Assembly: GCA_020746105.1 (NCBI GenBank)
Contig: CM036620.1
Span: forward strand, 2,309,118 to 2,373,117
From: Trogon surrucura
Taxonomy: Eukaryota > Chordata > Aves > Trogoniformes > Trogonidae
Direction of reading: 5' to 3'
DNA length: 64,000 nucleotides
How positions within the stretch are numbered: the stretch's first letter is position 1; every line of letters starts with the position of its first letter. A program made the position numbers and the translations under genes. Below the pieces are notes generated by a model. It was given only the letters and a program-made list of their open reading frames with translations. It made no database searches and was not told the DNA's origin. Shown in pieces: positions 1 to 15,000 of the stretch.

Positions 1-3000
1 GAGCCTGGGCATCCTGCTCGTTGTTAAATCTCCCTGTTCAGCCAAGCTGGTTTTCTTACCTGCTGGCTTGCGTTTCCGCACACGGGGACAGCCTGCCCCC
101 CCGCCTTTAAGATTTCCTGCTTAAAGAATGCCCCTCTTGGGAGCTTCCCGTTTTCTCTCATGTTTCACCACTACTTTGGCCTGGACCCCCTCTCCCCTTT
201 CAGATCTTGTCCAGTGCAATGTTAACAACAAAGGGATTCTTGGGGACTTAGTTGGCTGCTGCATTCCTGCCATTTTCTGTCAGAAGTTGGAAACTCTGGC
301 ACCGACTTGTTCTTCTGGTTTTTTTAAGTGTGCAGTAAGTGAACACACAACTTAACTGCACATCTGAACAGCTCCGCTTTCAGAATTGCTTCCATTGGGA
401 GAGCAGAGAGCACTAGGCGCAGGGGGAAATATTAACTGAATACCTTTGTTCAGCTTCTGTGTCTGCCAGATAGTGAAATATGGATATGTTCTTTCTGTCT
501 GGTTTGAGACAAGTTGTGTTCCCTGGTAATGTTTTACAATCTGTGTCCAAATCGTCCTTCCAAACAGTAAAATAGAAAAAGGACAAAAAAAGTACAAAAG
601 CTTTCCAACAGAAAGCTTTTGATCAAGTGTGAAAACAAGGAAATAAGCACAATGGTAAACACTTAACCTTTATTGTAGATTGGGTCTGTCTGTTTGCACA
701 TAATGCTGTATATAGAAAACATTCGTTTATTGTCTATTGCAACCTGAAACCACAGGTCACTTGAGGTGTTTAAGTGATTGGCATCTGTCTCCATTGACAG
801 GGAGGTAGAAATACACTTGTTCCTGTAAGAACTGAGACTGCATTTCTGAGGGTTAGTTCTGCACCTAATTTCAAAACCTCTCTTAGTCTTAAAACCTAAT
901 TAAATAATTAGATAATAAAGTCCTGCTGTATGTAGGTTTATAGTTGTCTAAATACTAAAAATTATTTGTTCACTTTCTCTGGTTATGGTTAGTGATATGT
1001 GAAGTCATCTCTGTTGCTTTTATTTGCACTTCTATGGTTCCAGGCTCTTAGTTTGGTGTGGTTTGTTTGGTTTTGGGGGGTTTTATATTGGTGACCATTT
1101 TGACTATTATTTGCAAGACAGGAAAAGGCTGTATTATTATATTTGGTTTCCATCTAATTAGGAAGTGATTTGAGAGATTGAAATAAAATCTCGCTAAGTA
1201 TTTTTCTTTACTGAAGTAAATACTGCAAAATAGTGCTTCTCATGTATCTGTCCTTCATTTGACTTTCTGAGAAATGTAGGCCAGGGTGTTTCATATGTCA
1301 GGGTCCCGTTTCCGCCTTCATAGACATTTTTTACACATTTGTCAAATGCTTTTTAAGGATATTGTGGGGATTTTCAAAAGATTGCATGAGACGTGTAACT
1401 TCCTCTATTCTTGAAAAAGATTAATAGAGAACAAAAACCTAACAAAGATGGTGGTTCTTTTTGTTTAATTTGTTATTAAAAATGATTATGCCTTGACTTT
1501 CAAGAAACATCTGCTATGTTTTGGAGAGACACGGAAATCCAACCTGTCTGGATAAAAGCACTAGCTATAGCCAAGAGTCATAAAAGCTGTGGAGGGGGGA
1601 TCTACACAAATTTGTCAATATATCTTATCCCTGTTTTGGCTTTTATTCTCATCCAGGGCTTCTTCAGTGGAAGCTGAGAATTGTAAATTGTTCTACAGTA
1701 TATATTTAATTTTTGAAATGTGGTTTTTCATCTAGGGCTTGATAGCTAATATGCTGAGCAAGCCATTACAGGTAAGTCTAAGCAACTATTGGTTTAAGTT
1801 GGTTCTATTTGGTAGGAAGGAACTTTGCCTCCCTGGTCGTTTGAGGTAGCTACTGTTATGTGAATTCTTGACCTTTTGTAAGAGAGAGTATTTCCAAGGA
1901 AATGGGGTGTAAAATATGCAGTCTTTCTTTAAGAAACAAACCCCCAAACCTCTCACAAGTAACCAAGTAGATACTCTTTAATAATGGAAATGTTATGTTG
2001 TGGATATTTACCGGTCAAGAAGAAACATTTCGTCTTGTTATGGGAGGCGTTTGTTTTATTCTTACCACTACCCAAAATTGATGCACTGCTACAACAGATT
2101 AATACTTTGTTGATACTTTGCAAAAGAACTGTCTGGCATCCATAAAACCAGAATTATGTTTTGGCAGTCACTTACACCTTGAATATAGATCATGCTTTTT
2201 AAAAAAGTTCACAACTGGCTGTGTGGTTTCTTTTGCTTATTTTGAGCCTAAGCAGTCAATTGGGTTGTCAGCTGGACAACCTCTCCCTCCCACCCTATGT
2301 GTGCTGTGTTGGGAGTTGATTCTTTTTATTATACGTCTGGTTTTTAGTCTGCCCACACACAGTCGGCAGTGGTTGTATTCCACCAGTTGTAGAACTTTGC
2401 CCAAACCCATGTTTAGTCAGATGTGCAGAATTAAAATCTTAAGAATCTGATCTGCAAGTGGGGAAAAAAAAGTAGTATGAACTGAGTGTTTGCTAGCTTG
2501 AGTGAGTTTGCACGTGAATTTTGACACATACCATGAGCATTTGATATATTTTTGAATATACATTTTGAAATTAGTTCACAGTTACTGTATGTATAGTCTG
2601 CGAGCAGGTGTACAGCTCTTTGACCCACTTGTCCAAGTCTGTGGCCTCAAGTGTTAATTATTTGTACAGTGCTACAAGCAGTGCACTGGCTCCTGTGGCA
2701 GAAAGTTGTCTTCCACATGGTCTCCTTGCCCCGTGCTACAGTGAGTAGTGTACCTTGCCCAACAAGGAACAGGAACGAACCTTGGTGTAAGTGGAAAGGA
2801 TAACACACATCTGCTGTGAAGTTTCATCATCTCGGGACATGAGAGGAAGAGAAACATAAACTCGGGAGTGTCAAAGCTCGTATTTGTGGCTAGCAATCTG
2901 TTGCATGCGTTTTCAGAACTTTGCTCCTGATTTAATTGTAGTCAGGAACTGCTTACTTGTAAAGTTTCTGCAATGTGAATCCAAGTGTTGCAGCAACAGT

Positions 3001-6000
3001 CACGTTGTGTATTCATGTTGCTGCATGAACAGATGGGGTTCCTACATAATATCCATATTTGACAATCTGATGGGATTTGCCAAGCCTAAACTTTCATTTA
3101 AATGTTAACCTCTTGGAAAGATAGGTTTGTGATTGAATCGGTCAAGGGAGGCCTTGCAGTTATTTGTATTGCATAGCTGATTGCAAGCTGGTGCCTAGGA
3201 ACAATTTTAGTTTGAAGACTTCTTGCAGGACTGGTGTTAATAGGCTATCACTCATTAGAATAAATAATCACCATATTGAAAGATTTCTTTTGGATCCTTA
3301 CTCATTTAGCTTTTGTTATTCAAATACTTCAGAAGAAATATTGTCTATTCAGTTAAAATATCGTGCAGTATGCACGCAGTTCTGTTGCTGTGATACTGCC
3401 TTGCAGGGAGCATTTTGTAGTGTAGGGTGAATGACCTTTGTCCTTCGGGGTGGCTTCAGGTCCCACTGAACTTTGCACGTGAAAACTTGGGTTTAGACTT
3501 GTTTTCCACCTTTCTGTATATAAAGATGTCACAAATTTTAAGTGTCTCCAAGATGCACTTAAATTTCAGTACAGAAAGCCATCTTCAGAACCTACATTTT
3601 TTTGGTTGCTTCTGAAATACTGTTGCTATGAAAAAAGAAAGCTTATCTTGGTGCTTTTTGTACTTTGTGTACTGCTTTTAAAAATAAATCAAAATAAACT
3701 CAGGTGTAAGGTAGAATGTTTAGCACTTGCTTTCTTTACACAGCATGGACAACTATGAATTTTTGGTTAGAATTGCATTGATTTATACAACACTAAATGC
3801 CCTGCGGCATTTGTTCCATTTCATTTTGTTTTTTTTCCCCAGGCCTTTTAGTATCACCACCCCAAAAGGTGGTGTCATATTTCATCATCTTTCCATGGTG
3901 CTCTTGCTGATAGTCATCACTCTGGTAAATTTTAGCATGTTAAAAACACTTCTAGTTGCCAACTCTTTCATTTAAAGCCTTCCAGCAGTCTTTCAATACT
4001 AGAGAAGTGCAAGATCTATAAGATGATGTGTACCAGTGCTGGATGGAAGAGCTTCCAAAACCCAGTGACGTTTATTTTATACCTATAGCACTTCATGGTA
4101 TTTCAGAGTTGTTGTGTTTTGGGTGGGAAAGGAAGAAAAAAAAGGCCACTGTTGTAGCATTCTGTGCGTGTGTGCACATGCGCACATTAGATGCAGAAAA
4201 AGATCCAGCAGTGCTTGGCAGAGCTGCTGTGCACCCAGCCAGCTTGCTTGCTGTAGGAAAATGTTGCATGCTAAAAGGTCTATTAACTAAAGTCATTTTA
4301 CTTGTAATGAAGGCAAGAATTGGTGTCTTTAAATTTTTGTTTATTTGTGGTTAACGTGATTTATCTACCTAAATTAAGTAGTAAATTGCTTTCAATGCCA
4401 TGTTAGTCAAAACATCTTTACTAATGAAATGAATTTTCCCAGAGTATAAGTTGCATATGTGTGGTCCATCCACCCTCCTAGGAGATGTGTGTTAATATTA
4501 CAGATGTTAATATTACAGACTTGAATGGTAGGGATTTGTCATTTACTAATATTGAAAATCAAAGTCAAATTTAGAGTCAGATTTTTTTGTTTGTTTGTTT
4601 AGTGAACTGTTCTTAATGTTCCAATTTCATGTAACAGATTGGATCTAGCTAAAACTCATTCCTTCCACTTGGAAATCACAGTATTAACCACTGTCAAACT
4701 TCTGCAGGATAAGAGAGTATTTGAGCATCTATAAGCTTAAATTGAACAATCTCATTCAGTAATTAAACTCTATCTTAAAATTAACTGGTACTTTGAGGAC
4801 CTTAGTTCTTAGTACTGCACTCAAAGATTTTTATGATTTACACTTATTCATGGATATTTATTCATACAACATTCACGTTCCTGGGTTGTCCTTCAAAGAA
4901 TTCTTTGTCTTTCATCAGGGTATTTATCAAGGATGATCTTGATTCCATTATTTTAACAGCCGTTTTCCTTTAGTTTCCACCGGTATGATAGACTTGCCAT
5001 TGTCATGGCCATTCTTCTTTATGTATGTTTTAAGCTAGTTTATTTTATATATGTATATATGGATCTTTGGAATGGGGATTGGAAATGAGTAAAAGAAAAA
5101 CCCCATAAAATTAGCTGAGGTCTCGAGTGGCTTTAGTGATGCCCTGTGTCTGCATAGGAGGATCTTGTCTGGTAAATCCCAGTGTTTATTTACAGATTCA
5201 TTTGAACGATTCTGAAACTGATACTCAGGGAACTTCTTTGATAATTTCACTTCTGTATTCCCCTTCATCGTGACATTTCTTGTCACCCCTTCTACCAGTT
5301 TCCTACCAATTTCAAAGTTAGTTTGATAATCTCCAGTTTTACTAGTCCACAGATGGTTCGGGTTTTTTTTGTTTCTCTATCTTAACCAACAGAGCCTTGC
5401 AGGAGGCAGTGATCCTTGTCTGGAAAAATTCCCCAGAGTAATGTCCTAGAGGACTTACTGTACCAAACCAGGAACTAATATGCATAAATGGAGGTAGAAA
5501 CCTTTTTTTTTTTCCATTTTGTGGGGTTTTTTTGGTACGATTTGTCAAGATGGTGCATATTTGAGACATAAGTCAAAAACCAGTTTTTCCATCAAAGCAT
5601 GTTCAGTTTCTGACATAGCAGCTTTCTACAGCCTGCTATTACTCTCACCTCTGTGCAAGGTCGAGTGGAAACTGCTGTGAAAATAGCTCCGTGAAATGAG
5701 GCTAAATTAAGAATAGTTTCTGTTGAGTGTCAACTTTTTTGTTTCTGCTACCACACATGCTCATCTATTCAACAAAATGGCTAAAGAAAATGAAAACTGT
5801 GCAAATGTACTTGCAGCAGCTTAATTCGTTGTTGAAAAAGAAGTTGTAGTGATTCACACACTGAAGTGACACATTTTCAAAATGTTACTAATTGTCATTG
5901 ACTGATGCAGTCAATAAAATATCATGTGTAGAAATGCCTAACTAGCTGAATATGCCTTTTGAGGTTTTTTCCCCAAGTACCTTGTGTCATGTAGCCTTTT

Positions 6001-9000
6001 AAAATTTTTTTTTGGCTTGGAGGTCCCTTCTTTTTGTGTTTCTCAAACTCTAGTTTATAGACAACTGCTGTTTCATGAAGCTATGACAAGGGACAGCAGA
6101 AACTTCCTGAACAGGGAAGACGTATGAGCTTCTAGTTACATAAATATGGGATGTATTTATTTAAATGCAAGGAGCATTAAACTTGCTTGCTCTTGTAAAT
6201 ATGTAGGTTGATTGACAGATGTAACTTTTTGGTAATTCGTTGACAATTCTCCCTGCCTGCTCCCTGTCCTGGATCCACCCCCATTTGGAAGAAGGAAGAG
6301 AAGGAGATACCTACCAAGAGAGTAACATTCCCTTGTAGAGGGTTTTACAAACTGCAAGACATAGTTCTATGGACAGGAGAGATGGGAGGGGCAGATGACA
6401 ACTTGTTTTTAGTATTGAAATACAAAAAACGGGCATGAAACAAGTCTGTGGTAATTCAGAATTAGCACTGACTCCTCCTGTAAATAATAGAACCCTACAG
6501 TGATACCAAGTTAATACTATCAGACTTCAGCAGCGTAAGTCAAGTGAACCAGATGCATATTCTGCATACCTTTTAAATGTTCAGCAGACAGTGGAAATTC
6601 AGTATAAAAAATAAAATTGTGGGATTGTGAGCAGAGGTAGAGACCTAGTCCTGCAATGGTGTTCCCCTCAAAAATCTTAGCTAACACATCAAAGCTCAGA
6701 TATCTGAAGTCGACCTTCCTGAATCTCCATTTCATAGCACACAGCTACTGAATTATCTCAGTTGTGATTGGAAAAAAAAATCTCTTTAATTATATTCCTA
6801 GCAGAAATCCTTGCTGCTTTGATTTTAGTTCAGCTTTCTGAATTTCTGTTTTAACTTATCTGTAATTATGTAAAAATACTATGTGGTGTGCCAGCAGGGA
6901 TCTGTTGGTGTACCAGGGGCTCTTCTGTTTACCTTGTGTGTGCAATATCTGCCAGAAAAAATACATGAAGAATAAATGTCTGCTGCTAATAGAGTTTTCA
7001 GCAGTAAACAGTTAAAAGTTTGTTTTGAATGATCTCACATCAAAATATAAATCAGAATAAGACTTTGCGATGTAGTTAACTTATAATTGTATCTTTACAG
7101 TGATACCTTATTGATGTGGGAAGATTCTTCCTATTTTCATGAGACTTTCTATGAAGCAGCTGAATAAAATGGTCTGCTACTACTTTAGCTAGATTGGCAT
7201 TAAATAAATTTATATTCTGCAGTGGATTGTTGAGTGACAAGAATCGCAAATGCAGTTGAAGTTTTCCTTAATGACTGTGCTTCCTTGCCTAATATAAAAA
7301 TCAAAGGCTGTGCAGGAGTGAGCTGTGTTGTCAAACCTGTCATCAAGTTCTCAGAGTTGGTTTGAGTACTTGTAATGTTCTTCCTTTAATTGACTTGGAA
7401 ATTTGCAGAGGAAAAGCAATTTTTAAAGATGCTGGAAACGTTTAGCTTCATAGTTAACTGTGCAAAGGCCAAAATACTTAGTTACTGTTTTATTGCCTGC
7501 TTATAGCATTTGGTTGAGACAGGAACCTTAATCAGCTTGGGTTTTTTATCTTTTTTTGGGGATAGGACTAAACTTTTTGAAGAATCTACAATCCTTTCCA
7601 AGTGCTTGGACATTGAAATTAAAAAAAATACTTTTGTGTGAGTCTGTTGTCATTACCCAAATGTCACTGGTTTTCTGTCAACAAAAGGGCAAAAAAAACC
7701 CCACCCCACTAATCAGTAAGTCTAAAATGGAAACTTCTAGTATTTTGACAAATGGCAAACAGTAATCATTGTAGCAGTTTGGTGAGAACAGATTGAAAAC
7801 AAAAAAAAAGTTCAGGAACTGTAGTTTTCTTGTAATCTTACATTTTCCTCTACTGCAGAGGTGGTAATTTGAAAGCTGAAGTGTGCAACACCTTACTAAG
7901 AACTTCTTTTAATGTCTTAATAATCGTCCGTGACAAAAACCTGTGAAGCTTCAGGAGCAGAGTGAGGTGGGAATCTGAGAAGAATCTGTGATGAACATTC
8001 CTTATCTGATCTTTGTATTCTAAGCCTCAGCTTAATCCCCGTGTCTGGTAGAGCCAAAGGTTAGGGCAGGGTACTTGTTTGCTTACGCTGACAGCTTTTT
8101 GCTGTGTTAATCCCTACATCATGAGCAACACTTAGTACTGCATTTCCGTCCTACTCTTGTGGTGGGCTCTGCTTGATGTAATCATAATGATCCATAATTC
8201 TTCCTCTGAACTGCAGTTTTCTGACTCATTATCTCAGCAGAATTAACTTAAAAGAATAAGTTGTCAAAGTGTTGGATTTATACAATTGCACAGTGCCAAG
8301 GACAGATGGGGAGGCAATACTATTAAAATGGCAGATGGCTCTGTTGTACCCTCTGCCAAAGAAATTACAATAAAAGACCAAGTATTTGCTTCAACTTTTG
8401 ATTTCTGATGTTTCTTTTAGGAAATAGGATATTTTATTTTACACCCTTGCGTAATTCTCCAACGATTCCATCAGGAACTGGAGATTTGTCCTTGGGCAAG
8501 CTAAAAATTCACGATAGAGGGGACCGATTTCAAAATTGGCTTTTGTCTTTTAAAAACAGAGTACATAATTGAAATGATGTCAGTAATTCTGTTTGTGTGT
8601 TTGTAACACTTCATCCTGTGTCAAACCAAGCATAGGATAGGTGATCCATTCACCACCACCTGCTGAATCCAAGGAAAGTTTCAATTGGTCAAAACATGTG
8701 CCTGAAACCTCTGCTGTAATATTGACAGGTGACAGTCTGTGAAATTGCAGTTTCCATTCCTTTCTAAAAACCTGCATGTAACTTGTAGGTGTTTTAGATT
8801 TGGAATGACGTTACACGGCAAGTGACCGCTAGATGTAATCTGTCAGTGTTTTATCCCCACTAACACTGGAACCGACAGGAAAATTGCAGAGTATGACATA
8901 AACATTTTATGTACGTGTAACACTGCTGCCACTCGTGCAGGCCATGGTGAGCCAAATCAAGATAACTTTGACTGTTCTGATTAGTGGAGTGTATTCGCTC

Positions 9001-12000
9001 ATTCCAGTAAATTGACTATAGAGAGATTTTTCAGACAATCTGTTCAAAACTCCGTTTTCATTCTCCTTTATGCCCAGCACTAAGTGCTGTTTGTCTTGCT
9101 GCTGTTTCTCCAATGAATACTCGGGGTTGTGTATATCTACCGTAGCCTAGGAGAACAGTTTTACAACTAGTCTTGACAGATAGCTGTTTGATTAGTACAT
9201 AACCTGCTTGACAGATTTAAAATAGCACCTCAAACTGTAATAAGCTTCCAGGAATCAGTAGTTGCAATGGCGGTTTCACTTAGATCTGGTTTACTCTTAA
9301 ATACAAGTATTTATTTCTTTAGGAGTTGGTTGACCTTTCCTGGGAGGGAAGTTTTTGTCAGTGTAAGTGTTCTGTTCACTGTGGATATTCTTTGAGTAGA
9401 TCTCTGAAGTTTGATTTTTCCAGTGTAAATCGTGCCACTCTGTTCGATGGACTAGTTTTTCTGTTGTTGTTTTTTATTGTTGAGGTCACATTGATAGATT
9501 TGAAATGAGACATCTGATTTATTTAATGTAACAATAAAATTAAAAATAATTGTCCCAGTTGACACTTCTCCACAAAAAAATCTGGTCTATATCCAGCCAA
9601 TCATCCTTAGACCACAAAAGTACTATTTTCTACTTCTTGAACTACACTAGGTTTTAGATTGTTGAGATACCTGCTGCAAGGCTCTTGGTTTAATGGTTTG
9701 TGTAGAGCTTTCCAGTGAAGAATTTTAATTTTGAAGTGAAGAGTCAGAGCTAATCTCTCCCAGCCCCAGAATCCTAGTAATATAGAAATCTTCTGGTAGA
9801 TGGGATACTCAGTAGCAGCTTGGAGAGAAGGCTTTCAAGTAAAAGATCTACACTGTCATTTTACTAAAGACTTTGGTGACAGGGCTTTTAGTATTAGTGA
9901 AATTTGATATTACGTTATGTTAAAAATGAAATTGTAAGGTGGTGAAACTGTTATTTAGGAAGCTTTAGGTGGTGGCATGATAAGTAATTCTGTATCTTGA
10001 AGCCTCTGTTTAATCCATGGGCTAAACATACCTTAAGTCTGCTTGTGTTTGTATACTCTGCTAAATGATAATTTAAAATCCATTTGAAACCTAAATAATG
10101 ATCATCTTGGTTGGCGCAGTGGTTGTGTAGTCCTAATAAACGCAGATGTCCATTAGTAGCACAGGTAATTAGCGTATGTGATATATTTGTCAGATAATGC
10201 CAGTTAGTAGTATGGTTAATTTCAAATGTGACATTTTGTATGTTTGTGTGTCTCTGTAACACATTAGCCCAATTACCAGGGTAATTTAGACTTGATAGAT
10301 ATTAATTCTTTACTATAAAAATCAAGATGCAAAGAAAATTAGTGTCCAATTAATTAGTGGTAGAACTGAGCATTTTCACTATTTTTTAATAGTACTGAAA
10401 ATCTTATTCGAATGTAGCCCTTAACTAAAAAGCTATGTGTCATGTTTGCTAGTGAGGGGGAGGAAGAGAATGAGGTTTCTGTCCTTGGCTCTAAACGTGG
10501 GTTAGTTGGCGTTTCTGTGTGCTGTTCCGTGAACTGTCTGTGCCAGCTATAAACTGATTACTGGTTCGCTTAAACCGTTTTCCTGTTACACTCCTATAAG
10601 TCTCTTTCATGCCTCTCCTTTTGGGGTATAGAGAGGCTGAAATTCTTTGCAGGTAGCACTGGGAATCGGACTGAGAGATTTTTAACAGTAGTGCAGTGTT
10701 TAACAAGTTAACAAACCATGTGTGTTTGGCACCTTGCTTGTACTCTGCCTGTTGCATGTTAAGGGTCTTCTACAGTGATATGATGAGTGATATTTTCTCT
10801 TGCTGCACAAAACGTGACAATCGCTATAAGCTTTGCTTATAAACTATTATGTAAAATCCATCAAAAATTCGAAAGGGCTAAGATGTAGTACATAATGTAT
10901 TGTTTTGGATTAGTCTTTCTGAGTTTTAATGACTCGCAGAGGGGAAATGTAGGCTTCTGTTTTACTCTGAGATATTTGAAACCCAAATGATTAAAAGTTT
11001 TTTATCTTCAGAACTTAACTGCTTCTAGTGCCCATGTAATACTGCATTAGCCTGTCTTCATTTTCATACATACGTTTCATACAGACATAATAAAATACTC
11101 TCTAAATGTAATAATTTTCATGGTATTACTTGACTAAAAATAGCCTAGGGCAAGATCCAGCATCTTAAGACTCAGAGGATGAACTGCTTTGATCAATATT
11201 AACAACACTGTGAAAAACTAGGAGTAATTGATGTTAAAATTATTTTTTTTTTTTTCACAGGGGGAAGGGTAATGGTGATGAACGGTAAAAGGTTGTGTTG
11301 CTTTTTTTCCTAATTTTGTTCAGATTTGACACAGTCTTTAAAATGACCATTTGATCATACGACCATAAGACTTGTACTGTGTTCTTTAAACAGTATTATT
11401 TCTTAACGCATTTTTCTTGAGAGTCAGGGAATAATGTGCAGCTTAATTGCTGCAAAGTAATTGTTTGAGAAACGAGCCGTGCTTGTACGGGAATGATGTA
11501 TTCCTGTTTACAGTGAGATTTGTGACACAATTACTCTTAGTGAAGAAGGTGTCAAGTGGAGGAGATTACCAAGTTGAGCTCCCCTTAATGAAAGTGTGAT
11601 GTAGGACGCCTGCCATGGTTCCTCGTTTCCAAATGTACTGCTACAGAGGTGCCACATGTTCTTCGTGAAATACCGATCTTGTAATGCTTGTTCACCTTTC
11701 TCAATGTCTTTGCATGTTCCTGAAGGGATTATCTCTGTCTCATAAGCTCCTTAGTTGCCCTGCACAGGCCTTGGCCTTCACAACTATTCCCTCGAGATAT
11801 TTATAGGTATAGCATTAACGTATGCCTTCTTAGAGGGCTAAAATGTATCTTTGTATAGCTTTTTAATAAGGCTGATTTGACTAAGGCAATTCAGCTATAT
11901 GGTGTCTTTCAGTTTTGCAACATGTGTGTATAGAATGCTGTGGAAGATTTGTTTCTCATGAGCAATAGCCCTGGTAGGGTTTTCTCATCCCTTTTTTCTA

Positions 12001-15000
12001 CATTTCTGTATTCTACATGAGACAGAGGTGGCTTGTGAACATAAAGAAAATGCAGCACGAGGAAAGAGCCAACAGATGGAGCGAGCATGGAACAATACCA
12101 TGAGTTTTTTGCTTATGATGTTGGAAAGCGTGAAAGCGTACTAGTTATTTCACTTTCCTTAAGATACTTTGCCATGACACCACGGAATCAACCTTCAAGG
12201 GATAGAAAATGTCTTTGTGCTGCACAGAATTACTCACAAAACCACATCCATTCTAGGAGGCAGATTGTAGCATGAAGATGTTTTCTGCTTACCTAGTATA
12301 TACTTCCTTACTAGCTTCCCTAGTATATGTTTATGTATACACACCATTCTTTCACAAGAAACTCTTTGAAAAGATGGCTTGTTACATTCAAATCAAATGA
12401 AGTTTTTTAGACAAACAGTAAAAAGTGCATATAAAAGATAAGAAGAACAATCTCCGAGAAGGCTGCTTAACTGAAAAGCAGAAATTATCACTTGGATTTT
12501 CATTGAGAATTCTCTGATGTAGCCTAAGGTCATTTCCACATTAAATATTTAGGCTACTCTTCCTTCCATACTTAAGTATGCCTGTAAGCTATCATTAGTT
12601 ACTGCACAGATGTACACATCTCCTGTTCTTCAGCTATTACTTCTGTGCATAAACTGTTCCTACAGCAATTACTAAGCTAGTAATATTAGGTTGTTTTAAG
12701 GAGTCTGTCCTAGCTGCTCTTAACTTTCTGCCAAAACTAGGAAATACATTTTGTCTTTTGCCAAAAGCAAAAACGTCATTGCCACTTAACTTGTTTTAAA
12801 AGCAGTCTTGTAAGAAAGGCTGCAGTGATGCTACCTGGTAAATAATTTTATGTGCTTTTACAATTCCCAGTGTGCAGTCTGTTTATAAAGCTCTTCACTG
12901 TTAAAGAAGCAGTCTTGGACTCAGTAATTTCAATTAGAATGACACATCGCCACTGGGTAATAGAATAACTTCAAAGAATGACTAGTGAGTTGATGTAAAA
13001 TAACTGTACATTTTCTACTTGTAAATGAAGCGAGCTATCTCTGTGAGCAACTTGTAATCTTCACAAATTTTAACATGGATAAGACAGAAAAGCTGATTTT
13101 GGGATAACTGGGTGAAGTAGAACCTTTTCTGAGCAAGTTGAGAGGTGAAAATATTTGTGAAGTTTTGAAAATTTGGGAAGTGCAGTGAAACACATTTGGC
13201 AAACTCCTGTGTTTTGGAAGAGGGGGCTTTCCCTTTGTTGTAGGGGAAAAAGAAACAAAACCAAAAACGCAGCACAAAAAAAAAAAAAAGATCTTCTAGA
13301 GGCAAATGAGCAATTTAGAAACTTCCTCAAGAAACTTGTTTATCTTTTGCCTAAATTGTGAACCAAAATCTTACTGAACTGCTCATGGAGGAGAGTGAAT
13401 GGGAAACGTTGTAGTTCTCACATACTGTGGAGGAACTGGATAAAATTCTGAAGAGGAACATTCTTTGCTGTCTATGCAGAATGAGTTGTTGACTCCTTTT
13501 AAACTTGGAGGAGAAGCTTCTAGATTTTTTGATGAATATGCTTCTGGCTTTTTCTTACAATTTGTCTTCCATACTCCTTTTTTTGCTTTATTTGAATAGA
13601 TCATATTTACACTTTTAGATTTCTTAGGCATTTTTGCCCTGTTACTACTCTATACATTCAGTGCTAGCAACTGTTCAGGCTGAATGGCAAGATGATATCA
13701 TTATTTAAAAAGTAAGTAAATATAAAAGTCCCTCCAGCTCCCCAAAAGCTTGGCCAAATGCTGACAAAATTATCCAGATATTAATAATAGTTCATAATTA
13801 AAAAATTGTAACTATTGCTTTGAAATGGGTTGGGTTTTGGTTTTTCCCTCCCTTTTGGGTGTGATCATATTGTGATATCAGCAAAGCTACCTTAACAAGT
13901 CTCGTCTTAATGAAAGTGTTTCTCAACATGTTCCCTCTACCGACTGTTTACTGATTTGCTAATTTCTAGAGTCATCTGAAGAGCCAAAGAGTTTTCATAC
14001 TGAATGAACCTGACTTACGCAACCTTTTCTGATCAAGAGACTTTTTCTTGGCAGCTCCTGGAATGGTTTTTGAGCTCAAGTCCTCCACGTTTAAATGTGT
14101 TCTGAATCCTTGTGTGACCTCCCAGTCCTTTTGTTACTTAAGTTGTCTTCATTGAGTCCATATTTGAAATACTTGGTTTTGACAGTATTTTTTGTCGGGT
14201 TTTTCCTTTGGATCTACACTATTTTCTTTTGCTGTTGGGTTTATCTACTATGTAGGAGTAATCATGACCAGTCCTTTAAGATTCTTTTGCTCCATGATGT
14301 TTGTTTTTTCTTCAGCTGTTGACTTCCAACTTTTTAAAGATTTTGCAATGAAAGCGTTTCTGTATATCACTCACAGAAGGTGACACTAAGACACTCTTCT
14401 TCCCTTCTGTGGTTTAGATTCTCTTTCCTTCTCTCTCTGTGTCAATCTCTCCTGGTCTCCCAGATGGAGAGATGACACCTGTCTACTTTAGTGGGATATC
14501 AGAAGGCTTTTTGAAAGCCTGTGGAGTATCGTTTCTAAAAAATCAATGTAACTGTTTGTACCAGGGAATTGTCAGAGAGGTTTGAGGCTGCCAAAGCCCA
14601 AGTTAGACTCGCCCAGTGCATTGGAAGCCAAATACAGCCTTTCTGTGAGCATCCTTTTGAGAGCATTCTGATGTGCTGAAGCCTTAGTTCACCAATAATC
14701 AGATAGTAGATGGAAAGTTTTCAGGTACGTGGATGTGCAATGTTTAATTGCCATCAGAGTATCACTTGATTTTTCTCTGTTAAAATTCAGGGGTTTATTT
14801 TGTATTTTTTGAACCAGTAGAAAAAAGATCAAGGAGTAAAATCTCATGGTTATCGATGAACTGACAATTTTATTCACTGTGGAATCCCTTCTTCTGCATT
14901 CCATTAAACTTTTTGAACCCTCTAATTTGATCTATGAGCAAAAACATTGACACATGACCTCAAACAGCAGATATGTTGAATTAAGATACCAGTGGGCAAT

